Positions 42,466 through 51,802 of a stretch of DNA of 64,000 bases are shown piece by piece; the stretch's first letter is position 1; each line of letters starts with the position of its first letter. The position numbers were made by a program, and so were the translations under genes. This DNA comes from Gemmatimonadota bacterium (GTDB taxonomy: Bacteria; Gemmatimonadota; Gemmatimonadetes; Gemmatimonadales; GWC2-71-9), in assembly GCA_003222195.1 (NCBI GenBank), contig QHVB01000030.1, positions 62,001-126,000 of the forward strand, written 5' to 3'. The notes beneath the pieces were generated by a model. It was given only the letters and a program-made list of their open reading frames with translations, did no database searches and was not told the origin of the DNA.

Positions 42466-43808
42466 TGAAAAAGGTGCTCGTCATCGACGACGAACCGGGT
42501 CTCCGCCAAAGCCTCGGCCTGCTGCTGACGGACGCGGGCTACACGGTCACCGCCGAGCAAGATGGCAAGCGGGGCCTCGAGCGCGCCGTCGCCGAGTCGT
42601 TCGACCTCGTGTTATGCGATGTGCGGATGCCGGAGATGGATGGATTGACCTTCCTGCGCAATTATCGCCGGCGCGGCGGCAACGCGCTCGTGATCGTGAT
42701 GAGCGCGTACGGTGGAGAAGACGCCGCGATCGCGGCGATGCAGGAAGGCGCGTACGACTATCTCCCCAAACCGTTCCGGCCCGACGAAGTCGTGCTCACG
42801 CTGCGCAAGGCCGAAGAGCGGGAGCGCCTGCGGCAGGAAGTGGCCGGTCTGAGGGCGCAGCTCGCCGCGGGACCCGCCGAGCGGGGCCTCATCGTCGCAA
42901 GCGCCGCGATGCGCCAGGCCCTGACCCTGGTCGCGCGCGTCGCCGAGCACAGTACCACCGTGTTGATCACCGGTGAAAGCGGCACCGGGAAGGAAGTGAT
43001 CGCTCGCGCGATTCACCGTGCCAGCCCACGCGGGAGCAAGGCGTTCGTCGGCATCAACTGTGCGGCAATTCCGGAGAACTTGCTCGAGTCTGAGTTGTTC
43101 GGTCACGTCCGCGGCGCGTTTACCGGCGCGACGGGCGACAAAGTCGGCCTGTTCGAGCAGGCGAACGGCGGCACGTTGCTCCTGGACGAAATCGGCGAGC
43201 TGCCGATCGGTCTCCAGGCCAAGTTGCTGCGGGTGCTTCAGGAAAGCGAAATCAGGCGAGTGGGCGATCAGAAGACGCGGCGGGTGGATGCGCGTGTGCT
43301 GGTCGCCACGGCGCGCGATCTGGAGGCGGAAGTCCGCGCCGGCCGCTTCCGCGAGGACCTGTTCTATCGCGTCAACGTCGTCGTGATCGAGTTGCCGCCG
43401 CTCCGAGACCGCCGTGAGGACATTGGGCCGCTGGCCCGCCACTTTGTCGCGCGGCTGGCCCAGCGGTTCGGCAGGGCGTTGTCATTGAGCGAGGACGCCC
43501 TGGCGTGGCTCGAGCAGCAGGAATGGCCGGGCAATGTGCGCGAGCTGGAGAATGCGATCGAACGTGCGGCGGTGTTGTCGCGCAAGGAGATCCTGGAAGC
43601 CGGCGAATTTCGGAGCGAGGCTCCCCGCGCCGCCGAGACGGCGCCAGCGGACGGAGCATCATTGAGCGAGGTCGTGGCGGCCGCGGAACGCCAAGCGATC
43701 GCCAGCGCGCTGCGCGCCGCCAACGGCAACCGGCGCGAAGCGGCGCAGCAGCTCGGCGTGAGCCTGCGCACGCTGTTTTACAAGATCGACCGGTACGGGA
43801 TCACCTAG
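42465..43808 (+). CDS. NtrC-family sigma-54-dependent response regulator
   Basis: A 447-aa activator with a receiver domain ([15 protein letters not shown] phospho-Asp), AAA+ domain ([15 protein letters not shown]alker [15 protein letters not shown] with the canonical GAFTGA loop, [15 protein letters not shown]) and a Fis-type helix-turn-helix ([20 protein letters not shown]). It is the cognate regulator of the preceding kinase. As a second sigma-54 activator in the pilus cluster it could act on the same pilin promoters as PilR or on the minor-pilin operon that starts 142 bp downstream. Confidence 0.9.
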   Translation: MKKVLVIDDEPGLRQSLGLLLTDAGYTVTAEQDGKRGLERAVAESFDLVLCDVRMPEMDGLTFLRNYRRRGGNALVIVMSAYGGEDAAIAAMQEGAYDYLPKPFRPDEVVLTLRKAEERERLRQEVAGLRAQLAAGPAERGLIVASAAMRQALTLVARVAEHSTTVLITGESGTGKEVIARAIHRASPRGSKAFVGINCAAIPENLLESELFGHVRGAFTGATGDKVGLFEQANGGTLLLDEIGELPIGLQAKLLRVLQESEIRRVGDQKTRRVDARVLVATARDLEAEVRAGRFREDLFYRVNVVVIELPPLRDRREDIGPLARHFVARLAQRFGRALSLSEDALAWLEQQEWPGNVRELENAIERAAVLSRKEILEAGEFRSEAPRAAETAPADGASLSEVVAAAERQAIASALRAANGNRREAAQQLGVSLRTLFYKIDRYGIT

Positions 43809-43950
43809 ACGTCCGGGAGATGCAAAAACCTGCATAACTGCAGTATTCTGCGGTGGTTTTCGAGGCGCGATGGCGACGTATGTATCTGCAGTACTTGCAC
43901 TTACGTGCAGGCATGGAACGTGTAAATAGGGCCGGTCGAACGGAGGACAC
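43809..43950 (+). promoter_or_regulatory. fimT operon upstream region with phased TGCA motifs
   Basis: TGCA occurs at 43821, 43831 and 43839, and again at 43887, 43896 and 43906, so each trio is spaced by about one helical turn. CTGCAGTAYT is shared by both groups. No canonical promoter is clear. The region probably carries operator sites for the minor-pilin operon; a GGAGG ribosome site precedes the fimT ATG. Confidence 0.4.
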
Positions 43951-44400
43951 ATGGGTCGCAAGGGGTTCAGCCTCATCGAGATGATGTTCGTGTTTGTGCT
44001 GGCCGGCGTGATTATGGCGATCGGCTTTCCGCGGCTGCGCAACGGTCTCGAGCAGCAAAACATCCGCAACGCGAAGGCGCTGCTCGGGACGTTGGCGGCG
44101 ACGGCACGCGGCGCGGCGGTTCAGCGTGGCTGCAACGCCACCTTGAACATGACGGTCGACAGCATATGGGTGACTGCCTGCGATCTGACGCCGCCATTTG
44201 CCCCGGTGCAGATCGGCACGAAGAAGCTGGTCGGCGACGAGTTCAACGTGTCGCTGGCGCCGGATGTCGCGTCGATCGTCTACGATCCGCGCGGGATCCG
44301 GATGCCGTTCGCGGCGTCGCCCACCTCGGTTCGGATCATCGGGGCGCATTACACCGATTCCGTGGTCATCAACCAGGTCGGAAAGGTGACTCGGCAATGA
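43951..44400 (+). CDS. fimT: FimT/GspH-type minor pseudopilin
   Basis: A 149-aa prepilin-like protein with leader MGRKG and FSLIEMMFVFVLAGVIMAIG hydrophobic helix (Glu5 present), followed by a GspH-like globular domain with two cysteines (RGCNATL, TACDLT). In type IV pilus systems FimT-like proteins join a priming tip complex, and in some naturally competent species they bind DNA. It is the first gene of fimT-pilV-pilW, linked by ATGA overlaps, with pilX 29 bp further. Confidence 0.85.
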   Translation: MGRKGFSLIEMMFVFVLAGVIMAIGFPRLRNGLEQQNIRNAKALLGTLAATARGAAVQRGCNATLNMTVDSIWVTACDLTPPFAPVQIGTKKLVGDEFNVSLAPDVASIVYDPRGIRMPFAASPTSVRIIGAHYTDSVVINQVGKVTRQ

Positions 44401-44786
44401 ACATCAACCGAAATGAGCGCGGCTTCACGATCATCGAGATCATCATCGCGATCATCGTGCTGACGGTCGGTGTGCTCGGCCTGGTGACGACGGCCGCGCT
44501 GGTGACCCGTATGATCGCGCGTGGACAGCGCTCCGCGGTGGCGACTGCGTTCGGTGCGCGCCGGCTGGAGCGGATGCGCATCGCCGCGTGCATCGATGCC
44601 CAGCGTGTTCCCGGCCAGGATACCCTGTACCGCGGGTCCACCTGGGTGGCGTTCAACCGCTGGGCGTTCGTGGATGCCGGGAACCAGAACTACCGGCTCA
44701 AGATCGTGACGACATACAAGACCACCAACAATCGTGTCCGCAGCGATTCAACGGAGACGACGATCCCATGCAACACATTCGGATGA
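44397..44786 (+). CDS. pilV: PilV-like minor pilin
   Basis: A 129-aa protein with leader MNINRNERG and the helix FTIIEIIIAIIVLTVGVLGL. A TTAALVTRMIARGQRSAVAT segment follows, as in PilV/GspI proteins, and two cysteines are present. It is a probable tip or priming subunit of the pilus. Start by ATGA overlap with fimT; the earlier in-frame codons are inside fimT. Its own stop overlaps pilW. Confidence 0.82.
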   Translation: MNINRNERGFTIIEIIIAIIVLTVGVLGLVTTAALVTRMIARGQRSAVATAFGARRLERMRIAACIDAQRVPGQDTLYRGSTWVAFNRWAFVDAGNQNYRLKIVTTYKTTNNRVRSDSTETTIPCNTFG

Positions 44787-45682
44787 GCGTGCGCGCGCGG
44801 CGCGGCTTCACGATGGTCGAGCTCCTAGTCGCGCTGGTCCTGCTGGGGCTGGTGAGCGCCGCCCTGTATCGCGTCCTGGTCAACAACCAGCGCCTCTACA
44901 TGGCGCAGACGGCGCGGATCGATCTGTCGCAGAACATTCGTGCCGCCGGCAACATTCTGCCGGCCGAGTTCCGTGAGCTCGATGCGGCGGACGGCGACAT
45001 CACGGCCATGTCGGCGACCAGCATCTCGATCCATGCGATGCGCTGGACCAGTTTCGTGTGCATCGCGCCCCTGCTGAACGGCGTGGCCGGAGGCCGGACG
45101 ATGACGGTCCGGGGCGGGCAGACGGGTCAGCCGATGTTTTTCGGATCGCGCAGCATCACGGTTGGGACCGATTCAATGTACGTCTACCTGGACGGCGATC
45201 AGACCACGCGACTGGACGACTACTTCGTGCCGTCGAAGCTGACTGCCGCGGCCGGGGCGCTGTGCCCCGCGGCCGGTGCCGTTCCGCCGCAGCCCGGGAC
45301 GCTGGTGACGTTTGACGGGAACTTCTTCGGCGGCAACAACGCGGCCGGTGCCATTCCCGTGGGCGCGCCGGTCTGGGGCTTCGAGAACGTCACGTATTCG
45401 CTCTTTCAGCCGGCGGGCGATACGTCGTACTACATCGGGTACCAGCCCGCGGGCCAAACGGCGCAGCCGCTCATCGGCCCGGTGCTGGCGAACGGCCTGT
45501 CGTTCCAGTACTACAACGTGAACGGCAACGTGACCGCCGTCAGGTCACAGGTCGCTCGCATCGATATCACCGTGCGCGCGAGAACGGCGGTCGCGGTTCG
45601 GAGCGGCGGTACGGATCCGCGCGCGACAATTGTCGACAGTATCGTCACCAGTGTGGCGTTACGGAATAACCGGCGGTTCTAG
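44783..45682 (+). CDS. pilW: PilW-like minor pilin
   Basis: A 299-aa protein: leader MSVRARRG, helix FTMVELLVALVLLGLVSAAL with Glu5, then a large globular domain (FVCIAPLLNG, LSFQYYNVNGNVTAV, RIDITVRART) as in PilW/GspJ. I chose ATG 44783 because it forms an ATGA overlap with pilV; an ATG at 44768 in the same frame would add five residues before the leader. It acts in pilus initiation with PilV, PilX and FimT. Confidence 0.83.
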   Translation: MSVRARRGFTMVELLVALVLLGLVSAALYRVLVNNQRLYMAQTARIDLSQNIRAAGNILPAEFRELDAADGDITAMSATSISIHAMRWTSFVCIAPLLNGVAGGRTMTVRGGQTGQPMFFGSRSITVGTDSMYVYLDGDQTTRLDDYFVPSKLTAAAGALCPAAGAVPPQPGTLVTFDGNFFGGNNAAGAIPVGAPVWGFENVTYSLFQPAGDTSYYIGYQPAGQTAQPLIGPVLANGLSFQYYNVNGNVTAVRSQVARIDITVRARTAVAVRSGGTDPRATIVDSIVTSVALRNNRRF

Positions 45683-45711
45683 GGCCGTCGGAACTCATGA
45701 AGGAGCGAGGC

Positions 45712-46878
45712 ATGAAACGGATTCTGCGGGATGAGCGCGGTATGGCGCTCGCGGTTGCGATCTTCGCCCTGGTTGTGGTCGGGGCGCTGGTCGCCGGAGC
45801 GTTTTTCGCCGGCACCCAGGAGCAGCGGGTCGGTGAGAATCAGCGCCGCGTCCAAACGTCGTTCGGTGTCGCCGAGGCGGGGGTGCAGGAGCGGGTCATG
45901 AGCTGGCAGCCCGACTCGATGAACAAGCGGCAGGAGTATCCGCAGGACTCCGTCCCCATCTACTCGCTGGCCGCGGCGGCGACTGCGCCGGGCGGGACGG
46001 GTCGATACTTCGGGTACAGCTATAAGCTGGGCTCCAACATCTTCCTGATCGACGTCACGGGGCGCGACCAGGCGAGCGCCAACGGCGTGATCGCCGGGGG
46101 CAGCGGCGCGCGGCAGCGCATCGGCATGATCACGCGCCTCGCGCCGGTCGACTTCGGCATTCATGCGTCGCTGACGACGCAGGGTGGCGTGAACCTGACC
46201 GGTAACGCGGACGTCAACGGGAACGATCAAAACCCCGCCGGCTGGCTCAATTGCGATCCGTCAGGGCCCCCACAGGCCGGTATTCGCGATCCCGGTGCCA
46301 ACGTCGGGACGAGCGGAAACGGCTCGGTGCAGGGCAATCCGCCGGTCGTGAACGACCCGAGCATTAACAACAACTCGTTTACGAACTTCGGCGGGGCGAC
46401 CTACGCGCAGCTGGCCGCCCGCGCCACAATTACGTTAGGGCCGGGCACATATAAGACCAACCCGAACTTCGGTGGCCCGACCGGCTGTGATAAGACCGAT
46501 CTCCTGAACTGGGGTGACGGGTTAAATCCGGCCAGTGCGTGCGGCAGCTACTTCCCGATCATCCACATTACGGGTGACGCCACGCTCAACGGCGACCAGG
46601 GTCAAGGTATCTTGTTGGTGGACGGGACGTTGTCGGTTCAAGGCTCGTACCAGTTCTTTGGCATCGCGATCATGCAGAACGACCTTAAGACCGCAGGTGG
46701 TGGTAACACTGATGCGCATTTCTGGGGTGGCGTCATGGCCAAGAACGCCGACCTCGGGACTCAGAGTTTGAGCGGCAAGGCGACGCTGAACTACTCTAGT
46801 TGCAGCATCTTAACGGCTTTGCAGGCCACGAGCCAGATATCGATGATGCGGCAACGCGGGTGGGTTCAGCTCTACTAA
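45712..46878 (+). CDS. PilX-like pilus assembly protein
   Basis: A 388-aa protein with one N-terminal membrane helix (RGMALAVAIFALVVVGALVAGA), lacking a standard prepilin Glu5, then a long Asn/Gly-rich domain. GSGARQRIGMITRL and a later beta-helix-like segment (FPIIHITGDATLNGDQGQGI) resemble the PilX_N and polymer-forming surface domains seen in large PilX-type proteins of deltaproteobacteria. AAGGAG at 45700 supports ATG 45712 over ATG 45697. It ends the minor-pilin operon. Confidence 0.72.
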   Translation: MKRILRDERGMALAVAIFALVVVGALVAGAFFAGTQEQRVGENQRRVQTSFGVAEAGVQERVMSWQPDSMNKRQEYPQDSVPIYSLAAAATAPGGTGRYFGYSYKLGSNIFLIDVTGRDQASANGVIAGGSGARQRIGMITRLAPVDFGIHASLTTQGGVNLTGNADVNGNDQNPAGWLNCDPSGPPQAGIRDPGANVGTSGNGSVQGNPPVVNDPSINNNSFTNFGGATYAQLAARATITLGPGTYKTNPNFGGPTGCDKTDLLNWGDGLNPASACGSYFPIIHITGDATLNGDQGQGILLVDGTLSVQGSYQFFGIAIMQNDLKTAGGGNTDAHFWGGVMAKNADLGTQSLSGKATLNYSSCSILTALQATSQISMMRQRGWVQLY

Positions 46879-46939
46879 AAGTGGTCTAAGTAGAAGCAGC
46901 GGCAATAGTTGTTGCTTCGGCCTCAAGTCGATTCGAGGC

Positions 46940-46968
46940 TTGACAGGATAAGGGGCGGGGCCTATTGT
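46940..46968 (+). promoter_or_regulatory. Sigma-70 promoter of the pilMNOPQ operon
   Basis: A perfect TTGACA (46940-46945), 17 bp, then TATTGT (46963-46968). Transcription would start about 37 bp before the pilM ATG. The -10 lies inside the loop of the hairpin at 46950-46986. Confidence 0.75.
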
Positions 46969-46986
46969 AGTTTGCCCTCGCCCCTT
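46950..46986 (+). terminator. Hairpin overlapping the pilM promoter
   Basis: AAGGGGCG pairs with CGCCCCTT across a 21-base gap. It is followed by CTTGTCTC rather than a T-run, so it is a weak terminator of the pilX-like transcript or a leader structure. Confidence 0.4.
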
Positions 46987-47011
46987 CTTGTCTCTACGCC
47001 AAAAGGTGCAC

Positions 47012-48064
47012 ATGGCCCTTTTTGGGTTATTTGGCGGCAAAAAAACCTCGGTCGGCCTGGATATCGGCTCCGGTATCATCAAGCTCGTGGTCATCGACCA
47101 CGGCGGCAGCGAAGCCGAACTGACTAAAGTCGCGACAACCGAGGTCGCCGCCGACGCCATCGTCGAGGGCGAAGTCATGGACCCCGGTCTCGTTTCGGAA
47201 GCTATTCGGGGTTTGTTCGAGGCGGCCGGCGTGAAGCGCAAATCCGTCGTTACGGCCGTCGGCGGCCGCGACGTGATCGTCAAGAAGATCCAGATGGACC
47301 GGATGAAAGAGGCGGACGCCCGCGAGGTCATCCGCTGGGAAGCCGAGCAGCACGTGCCGTTCGACATGGCGAACGTGGAGCTCGATTTCCAGATCCTCGA
47401 TCCCGAGGCCGAAGGGCTCCAGATGAACGTCCTGCTCGTCGCCGCCAAGCGCGAGCTCGTCGAGAGCCGCGTCGGCCTGCTCGGCGAAGCCGGCCTCGAT
47501 CCTTCCATTATCGACGTCGATGCCTTCGCCATCCATAACGCCTTCGAGCTGAACCACCCCGACGCGATGCAGGGCGTCGTGGGTCTCGTCAACATCGGTC
47601 ACGAAGTGACGAACGTGAACATCCTGGAGGACGGCATTCCCGTCCTCACCCGCGATCTCTCGGTCGGCACGCGGCGTTTTCGCGAAGATCTGCAGCGCGA
47701 AAAAGGGCTCGCGAGCGAGGAAGCCGAGCGAGTCATTCAGGGCACGTCGCAGCACGCCGATCTGGCGGGCTACGTCAGCGCCCGCGGCGAAGAAATCGCG
47801 GTGGGCGTGGAGCGCGCGGCGGCCTTCCTGGCGACGGCGTCGCGCAATGCGGGCGGGTTGTCGCGCGTCTATACGACGGGCGGCGGGGCGCGCATTCCCG
47901 GTCTGAACGACGTGCTCGGCGCGCGGCTCAAAGTGCCGATCGAGCTGGCGAATCCGGTCCAGCGGCTCCGCGTCAAAGACGATGTCTTCGAGACGGTCCC
48001 GGTGGACGAGGTCGCACCGCTGCTCATGCTGGCGGTGGGCCTGGCGCTGAGGCGCGCCGCATGA
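47012..48064 (+). CDS. pilM: Type IV pilus actin-like ATPase PilM
   Basis: A 350-aa FtsA-like protein: SVGLDIGSGIIKLVVIDHGG (phosphate-1 loop), AVGGRDVIVKKIQMDRM, VGLVNIGHEVTNVNILEDG (phosphate-2) and VYTTGGGARIPGLNDVL (adenosine). It binds the cytoplasmic N-terminus of PilN and links the alignment complex to the motor. AAAAGGTG precedes ATG 47012; a TTG at 46988 in frame is less likely. It opens pilMNOPQ. Confidence 0.93.
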   Translation: MALFGLFGGKKTSVGLDIGSGIIKLVVIDHGGSEAELTKVATTEVAADAIVEGEVMDPGLVSEAIRGLFEAAGVKRKSVVTAVGGRDVIVKKIQMDRMKEADAREVIRWEAEQHVPFDMANVELDFQILDPEAEGLQMNVLLVAAKRELVESRVGLLGEAGLDPSIIDVDAFAIHNAFELNHPDAMQGVVGLVNIGHEVTNVNILEDGIPVLTRDLSVGTRRFREDLQREKGLASEEAERVIQGTSQHADLAGYVSARGEEIAVGVERAAAFLATASRNAGGLSRVYTTGGGARIPGLNDVLGARLKVPIELANPVQRLRVKDDVFETVPVDEVAPLLMLAVGLALRRAA

Positions 48065-48777
48065 TTGAGATAAACCTACTTCCGGGAAAGAAGAAGGCGG
48101 CGAAAGGCGCGGGCTTCCAGCTCGCGCTGCCGGATTTCAAGGGCCTGATTGCGCAGGTCAAGGATCCGTTCCTGATCGGCGCGATCGCGGCGTGGGTGGT
48201 CGTCGGCGGCGGCGGCGCACTGCTGTTCATCACCGATCGCGCGCGGCTGGCGTCGGCGGAGAGCCGGCTCGAAAGCGTGCGGACCGAGAAGCGACGCTAC
48301 GACATCGTCATCGCGCAGAAGCGCCAGGCCGAGAAGGTGCGCGATTCCCTGCTCTATGAGATCCACGTGATCCGCAACATCGACGCGGATCGCTACATCT
48401 GGCCGCATGTCCTCGATCAGGCGACGAAGGCGCTGCCGCCGTACACGTGGATCACGGGCATCCAATCGGTATCGGCCATGGTGGCGCCGGCCCCGGGGCA
48501 GCCGGCGGCCAACGGTCCCGTGACGGTCGAGCGGGATTCGACCGGCCGCCCTTCGGTCAAAGTCGCCATTGCTGGACGGACCGTCGACATCCAGGCGTAC
48601 ACGACATTCCTGCGCCAGCTCGCGGCGTCGCCCTGGTTCACGGACGTGACGCCCGCCGCCTCACAGACGGTGATCGAGGCCGATCGGCCCGTGACGGCAT
48701 TCACGGTGACCGTGAGCTACAAGATCGCGGACTCGGTCTACATCCGCACGGTTCCGCTCGTGCAGTCGGTGAGGTAA
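48061..48777 (+). CDS. pilN: Type IV pilus alignment protein PilN
   Basis: A 238-aa bitopic membrane protein. The cytoplasmic start MIEINLLPGKKK is the PilM-binding motif; one helix (GAIAAWVVVGGGGALLFI) is followed by a coiled coil and a ferredoxin-like periplasmic domain. It pairs with PilO to connect PilM to PilQ. Start overlaps the pilM stop (ATGA). Confidence 0.92.
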   Translation: MIEINLLPGKKKAAKGAGFQLALPDFKGLIAQVKDPFLIGAIAAWVVVGGGGALLFITDRARLASAESRLESVRTEKRRYDIVIAQKRQAEKVRDSLLYEIHVIRNIDADRYIWPHVLDQATKALPPYTWITGIQSVSAMVAPAPGQPAANGPVTVERDSTGRPSVKVAIAGRTVDIQAYTTFLRQLAASPWFTDVTPAASQTVIEADRPVTAFTVTVSYKIADSVYIRTVPLVQSVR

Positions 48778-48786
48778 GGAGCGCGC

Positions 48787-49422
48787 ATGGCGATTTTACC
48801 CGCCGACCAGCGCAGCCAGATCATGCTGCTGCTCACCCTCGCCGCACTGGCGGGAGGCTATTTCTTCTGGACCAAAAAACACACGCCCGACGCCGAGCAG
48901 ATCAGCGCGGCGAACGCGGAGTCCGATAGCCTCGAGCGGATCGTCGCCGCGGCGAAGCGCGATCTGGCGAGCGGCAGCATCGAAGACCTGCGCCGGCGCG
49001 TGGAAGAGTACCAGGGCTCGCTCGAGTTGATGCGGCGCCTGGTGCCCGAGCGCAACGAAGTGCCGACGCTCATCGACGACATCTCGACCAAGGCCAAGGT
49101 TCGCGGGATCACCCTCGGCAAGATTCAGCCGCTCACCCCCGAGCCCGGTTCGCCGTTCGACACCTATCGCTACCGGCTCGAGGTGTACGGGCATTACGAT
49201 CAAATCGGCGAGTATCTCGCCGACGTCGCGTCGCTGCCGCGCATCGTCGTCCCGCAGGATGTGATCCTCTCGTCCGCCTCGCCGGGCGTGCAAAAACTGC
49301 TCGGCGACACCGCGGGCGCGCTGCTGCTGGCCGAATTCTCGATTCGGACGTTCGTGAAGTCGGCCGGACCGCCGCCCGGAGCGAAGCCTGCCGCCGCGGG
49401 AGCACCACGTGCGCGTAGCTAG
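48787..49422 (+). CDS. pilO: Type IV pilus alignment protein PilO
   Basis: A 211-aa protein: a short cytoplasmic end, one helix (IMLLLTLAALAGGYFFW), a coiled coil (about 40-95) and a periplasmic domain with RYRLEVYGHYDQIGEYLADV and PRIVVPQDVIL, typical of PilO. It forms heterodimers with PilN. Its Pro/Ala-rich C-terminus overlaps the pilP start by 14 bp. Confidence 0.92.
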   Translation: MAILPADQRSQIMLLLTLAALAGGYFFWTKKHTPDAEQISAANAESDSLERIVAAAKRDLASGSIEDLRRRVEEYQGSLELMRRLVPERNEVPTLIDDISTKAKVRGITLGKIQPLTPEPGSPFDTYRYRLEVYGHYDQIGEYLADVASLPRIVVPQDVILSSASPGVQKLLGDTAGALLLAEFSIRTFVKSAGPPPGAKPAAAGAPRARS

Positions 49423-49831
49423 CGTGGCGCTGGCGCTGGTCACGCTCACTGCTTCCGCGGCCGCACAGCAGACTGAGCGGCGCGGTGATACGACGGCCGT
49501 GCAGCCGCAGACGCTGTTGCGCGAAGTGTTCGCGTACGAAGGCGGCGGCCGTGATCCGTTCATGTCGCTGCTCAAGTCGGGCGACGTGCGGCCTCTGCTT
49601 TCCGATTTGAAGCTGACGACCGTCGTGTACGACGGCCGGTTCGCGTCGCGCAGTGTCGCCGTGCTGCGCGACATCACCAATCGTCGCATCTACCGGGTGA
49701 AAACGGGCGACATCATCGGGCGTTTGAAGGTGACGCAGATCCGGCCCCGCGAGGTCGTCTTCACCGTTCAGGAATTCGGGTTCGAGCGGCAGGAAACGCT
49801 GTCGCTCACCAAGCATGAGGAGACGCCATGA
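49409..49831 (+). CDS. pilP: Type IV pilus pilotin-like protein PilP
   Basis: A 140-aa periplasmic protein starting at GTG 49409. The signal peptide ends TASAAA at residue 19, with mature Gln20; there is no lipobox cysteine, unlike proteobacterial PilP. The core YEGGGRDPFMSLL and NRRIYRVKTGDIIGRLKVTQ matches the PilP/GspC homology region that contacts secretin N-domains. It overlaps pilO and, by ATGA, pilQ. Confidence 0.85.
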   Translation: MRVASVALALVTLTASAAAQQTERRGDTTAVQPQTLLREVFAYEGGGRDPFMSLLKSGDVRPLLSDLKLTTVVYDGRFASRSVAVLRDITNRRIYRVKTGDIIGRLKVTQIRPREVVFTVQEFGFERQETLSLTKHEETP

Positions 49832-51774
49832 AGGCACTTCTTCCCCTAGCGGTGGCCTTGCTCGCGGCCCCCCTCCTCGCGCCCCGGGCCCTTGCGGGGA
49901 CGACGGGGGGGGTCCGCGACGGGGAAGTCCGAGGCGTGAGCGTGCGGGCGGCGAGCGGCAAGGTCGAAGTTGTCATAGACCTGCAGGGCGCCGCGGTCGT
50001 CCAGGACTTCACGCTCTCGAATCCCGCGCGGCTCGTCATCGATCTGCAGGGCGCGCGCCTCACCGGGCGCGTCACGCTGTACGACGGCCAGAATCGCGGC
50101 GGCATCCGCAACGTGCGCTACGGGCAGTTCAAGCCCGACGTCGTGCGCGTCGTCATCGACCTCGACGCACTGAAGGACTATCAGGTCGAGCGCGCCGCGG
50201 GACAGGTGCGGGTCCGCATCGGGACCGAGCGCACGGGATTCGCGGCGTGGTCGAGCAACGCCGTCGCGCCGCCGACCGCCGTTGCCGCCGCACCCCGTCG
50301 CACCGCGGAGCGCACGGCAAGTAGCGAGGCTCCCCCCGCTCCCCCCGTGACCGGCGGGCCCGAGAGCGCGGCGCGGGTGACGACGCCGTCGCTGGGCCGG
50401 CCGCTGTCGATCGAGGAGTACCTGGCCACGCACCGCGCCGATGCGGCGCAGTCGCAGGCCGCACGCATCACGGTCCAGTGGGACAACGCGAGCATCGAGG
50501 ACGTGATCGCCGGCTTCGCGGCGTTCAGCGGCCGCACCATCATCCTCGGCAAGGACATCAAAGGCAACGTCACCGCCGAGGTCAAGAACCAGCCGTGGGA
50601 TCTCGCGCTCAACGCGGTGCTCGAGTCGCAGGGGCTCGCGGTGCAAACGCTGCCCGGCGGGATTCTCAGCGTCCTGGACAAGAGGGAGCTGGCGCGCGCC
50701 GACTCCACGGTCCCGATCACGACCCGCCTGGTGCGGATCAACTACGCGAAGGCGACGTCACTGGTCCCATCGGTCGCCTCGATCCTCACGAAGCGCGGCG
50801 CCGCCGTGGCGGACTCGACGAGCAACTCGCTCGTGATTACCGAGGTCACCTCGCGCATCGACGAAGTCGTCGAGTTCGTGAAAGGCCTCGACCAGCGCAC
50901 GCCGCAGGTGTCGATCCAGGCCAAGATCATCTTCGTCGACCGCACCGACGTCGAGGAGCTCGGGGTCAAGTACGACCTCGGCTCGACGACGCAGTTCTTC
51001 AATAAGCTCATCCAGCGCCCCGATCCGCGCACCGCCAAACCGGTGGACACGAACCTGGACGGCGTCCCCGACGCGCTCGTGCCGCAGGACAACTTCCCGA
51101 GCAACCAGAACATCGTCTCCCTGGGCGGCAACTCGCTGTCCGCGCTCGGCAACGCGGCCCAGGAAGTCGTCAACCCGGCGCTCGATCTGATCTTCTCGAC
51201 CGCGATCGGCAACTTCGATCTGACGTCCTTCGTGCAAGCGCTGCAGCGGGTCGACCTCGCCGACATCCAGGCCGAGCCGACCATCACGACGCTCGATAAC
51301 CGCCAGGCCGAGATCCTCGTCGGCGACCGCGTGCCGATTCGCGTCATCGACGTGAGTGCGGTGGGCGGCGGCGGGGGAGCGGGGGGTACGAACGTGCCGC
51401 GCGCAACGGTGCAGTTCCAGCAGACCGGTATCAACCTCCGCGTCACGCCGCACGTGACGGGTACGCGCCAGATCCTCATGGAAGTCCACGCCGAGCGGTC
51501 CAACGTGCGGCCGGCGTCGGTCGACATCGGATTCACGTTCCAGACGCAACAGGCCGACAACCAGATCCTGGTCAGCGATGGGGAAACGGCCGTAATTGGC
51601 GGACTTACGGTGACTGAGGTCACGGTATCGAAGTCCGGAATCCCTTTCCTTGTAGACCTGCCGATTCTGGGCAAGCTGTTCGGCTTTACCTCCCAGACGG
51701 AGAACCGGCGCGATCTGCTGATCTTGATCACGCCGCACATCATCGACGATTTGGTCGCGCCGACGGGCCAGTAG
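49828..51774 (+). CDS. pilQ: Type IV pilus secretin PilQ
   Basis: A 648-aa outer-membrane secretin. The signal peptide ends RALA (residue 23). An AMIN domain (about 30-120) is followed by a Pro/Ala-rich linker (about 150-195), STN/N0 (SIEDVIAGFAAFSGRTIILG), an N1 domain (TRLVRINYAKATSLVPSVAS) and the secretin core (TIQAEP-type ADIQAEPTITTLDN, then VPFLVDLPILGKLFG-like IPFLVDLPILGKLFGF and LLILITPHII). It forms the pore for the pilus. A Gly-rich loop (VGGGGGAGG) lies in the core. Last gene of pilMNOPQ. Confidence 0.95.
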   Translation: MKALLPLAVALLAAPLLAPRALAGTTGGVRDGEVRGVSVRAASGKVEVVIDLQGAAVVQDFTLSNPARLVIDLQGARLTGRVTLYDGQNRGGIRNVRYGQFKPDVVRVVIDLDALKDYQVERAAGQVRVRIGTERTGFAAWSSNAVAPPTAVAAAPRRTAERTASSEAPPAPPVTGGPESAARVTTPSLGRPLSIEEYLATHRADAAQSQAARITVQWDNASIEDVIAGFAAFSGRTIILGKDIKGNVTAEVKNQPWDLALNAVLESQGLAVQTLPGGILSVLDKRELARADSTVPITTRLVRINYAKATSLVPSVASILTKRGAAVADSTSNSLVITEVTSRIDEVVEFVKGLDQRTPQVSIQAKIIFVDRTDVEELGVKYDLGSTTQFFNKLIQRPDPRTAKPVDTNLDGVPDALVPQDNFPSNQNIVSLGGNSLSALGNAAQEVVNPALDLIFSTAIGNFDLTSFVQALQRVDLADIQAEPTITTLDNRQAEILVGDRVPIRVIDVSAVGGGGGAGGTNVPRATVQFQQTGINLRVTPHVTGTRQILMEVHAERSNVRPASVDIGFTFQTQQADNQILVSDGETAVIGGLTVTEVTVSKSGIPFLVDLPILGKLFGFTSQTENRRDLLILITPHIIDDLVAPTGQ

Positions 51775-51802
51775 GCCGCGGCGGATAGCGGAGAGGGTGG
51801 CT

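Noticed and set aside
43910..43923. Sigma-54-like GGCATGGAACGTGT before fimT
   Set aside because: The -24 half resembles the pilin promoters, but the nearly invariant GC at -12 is GT and the distance to the ATG is only 27 bp.
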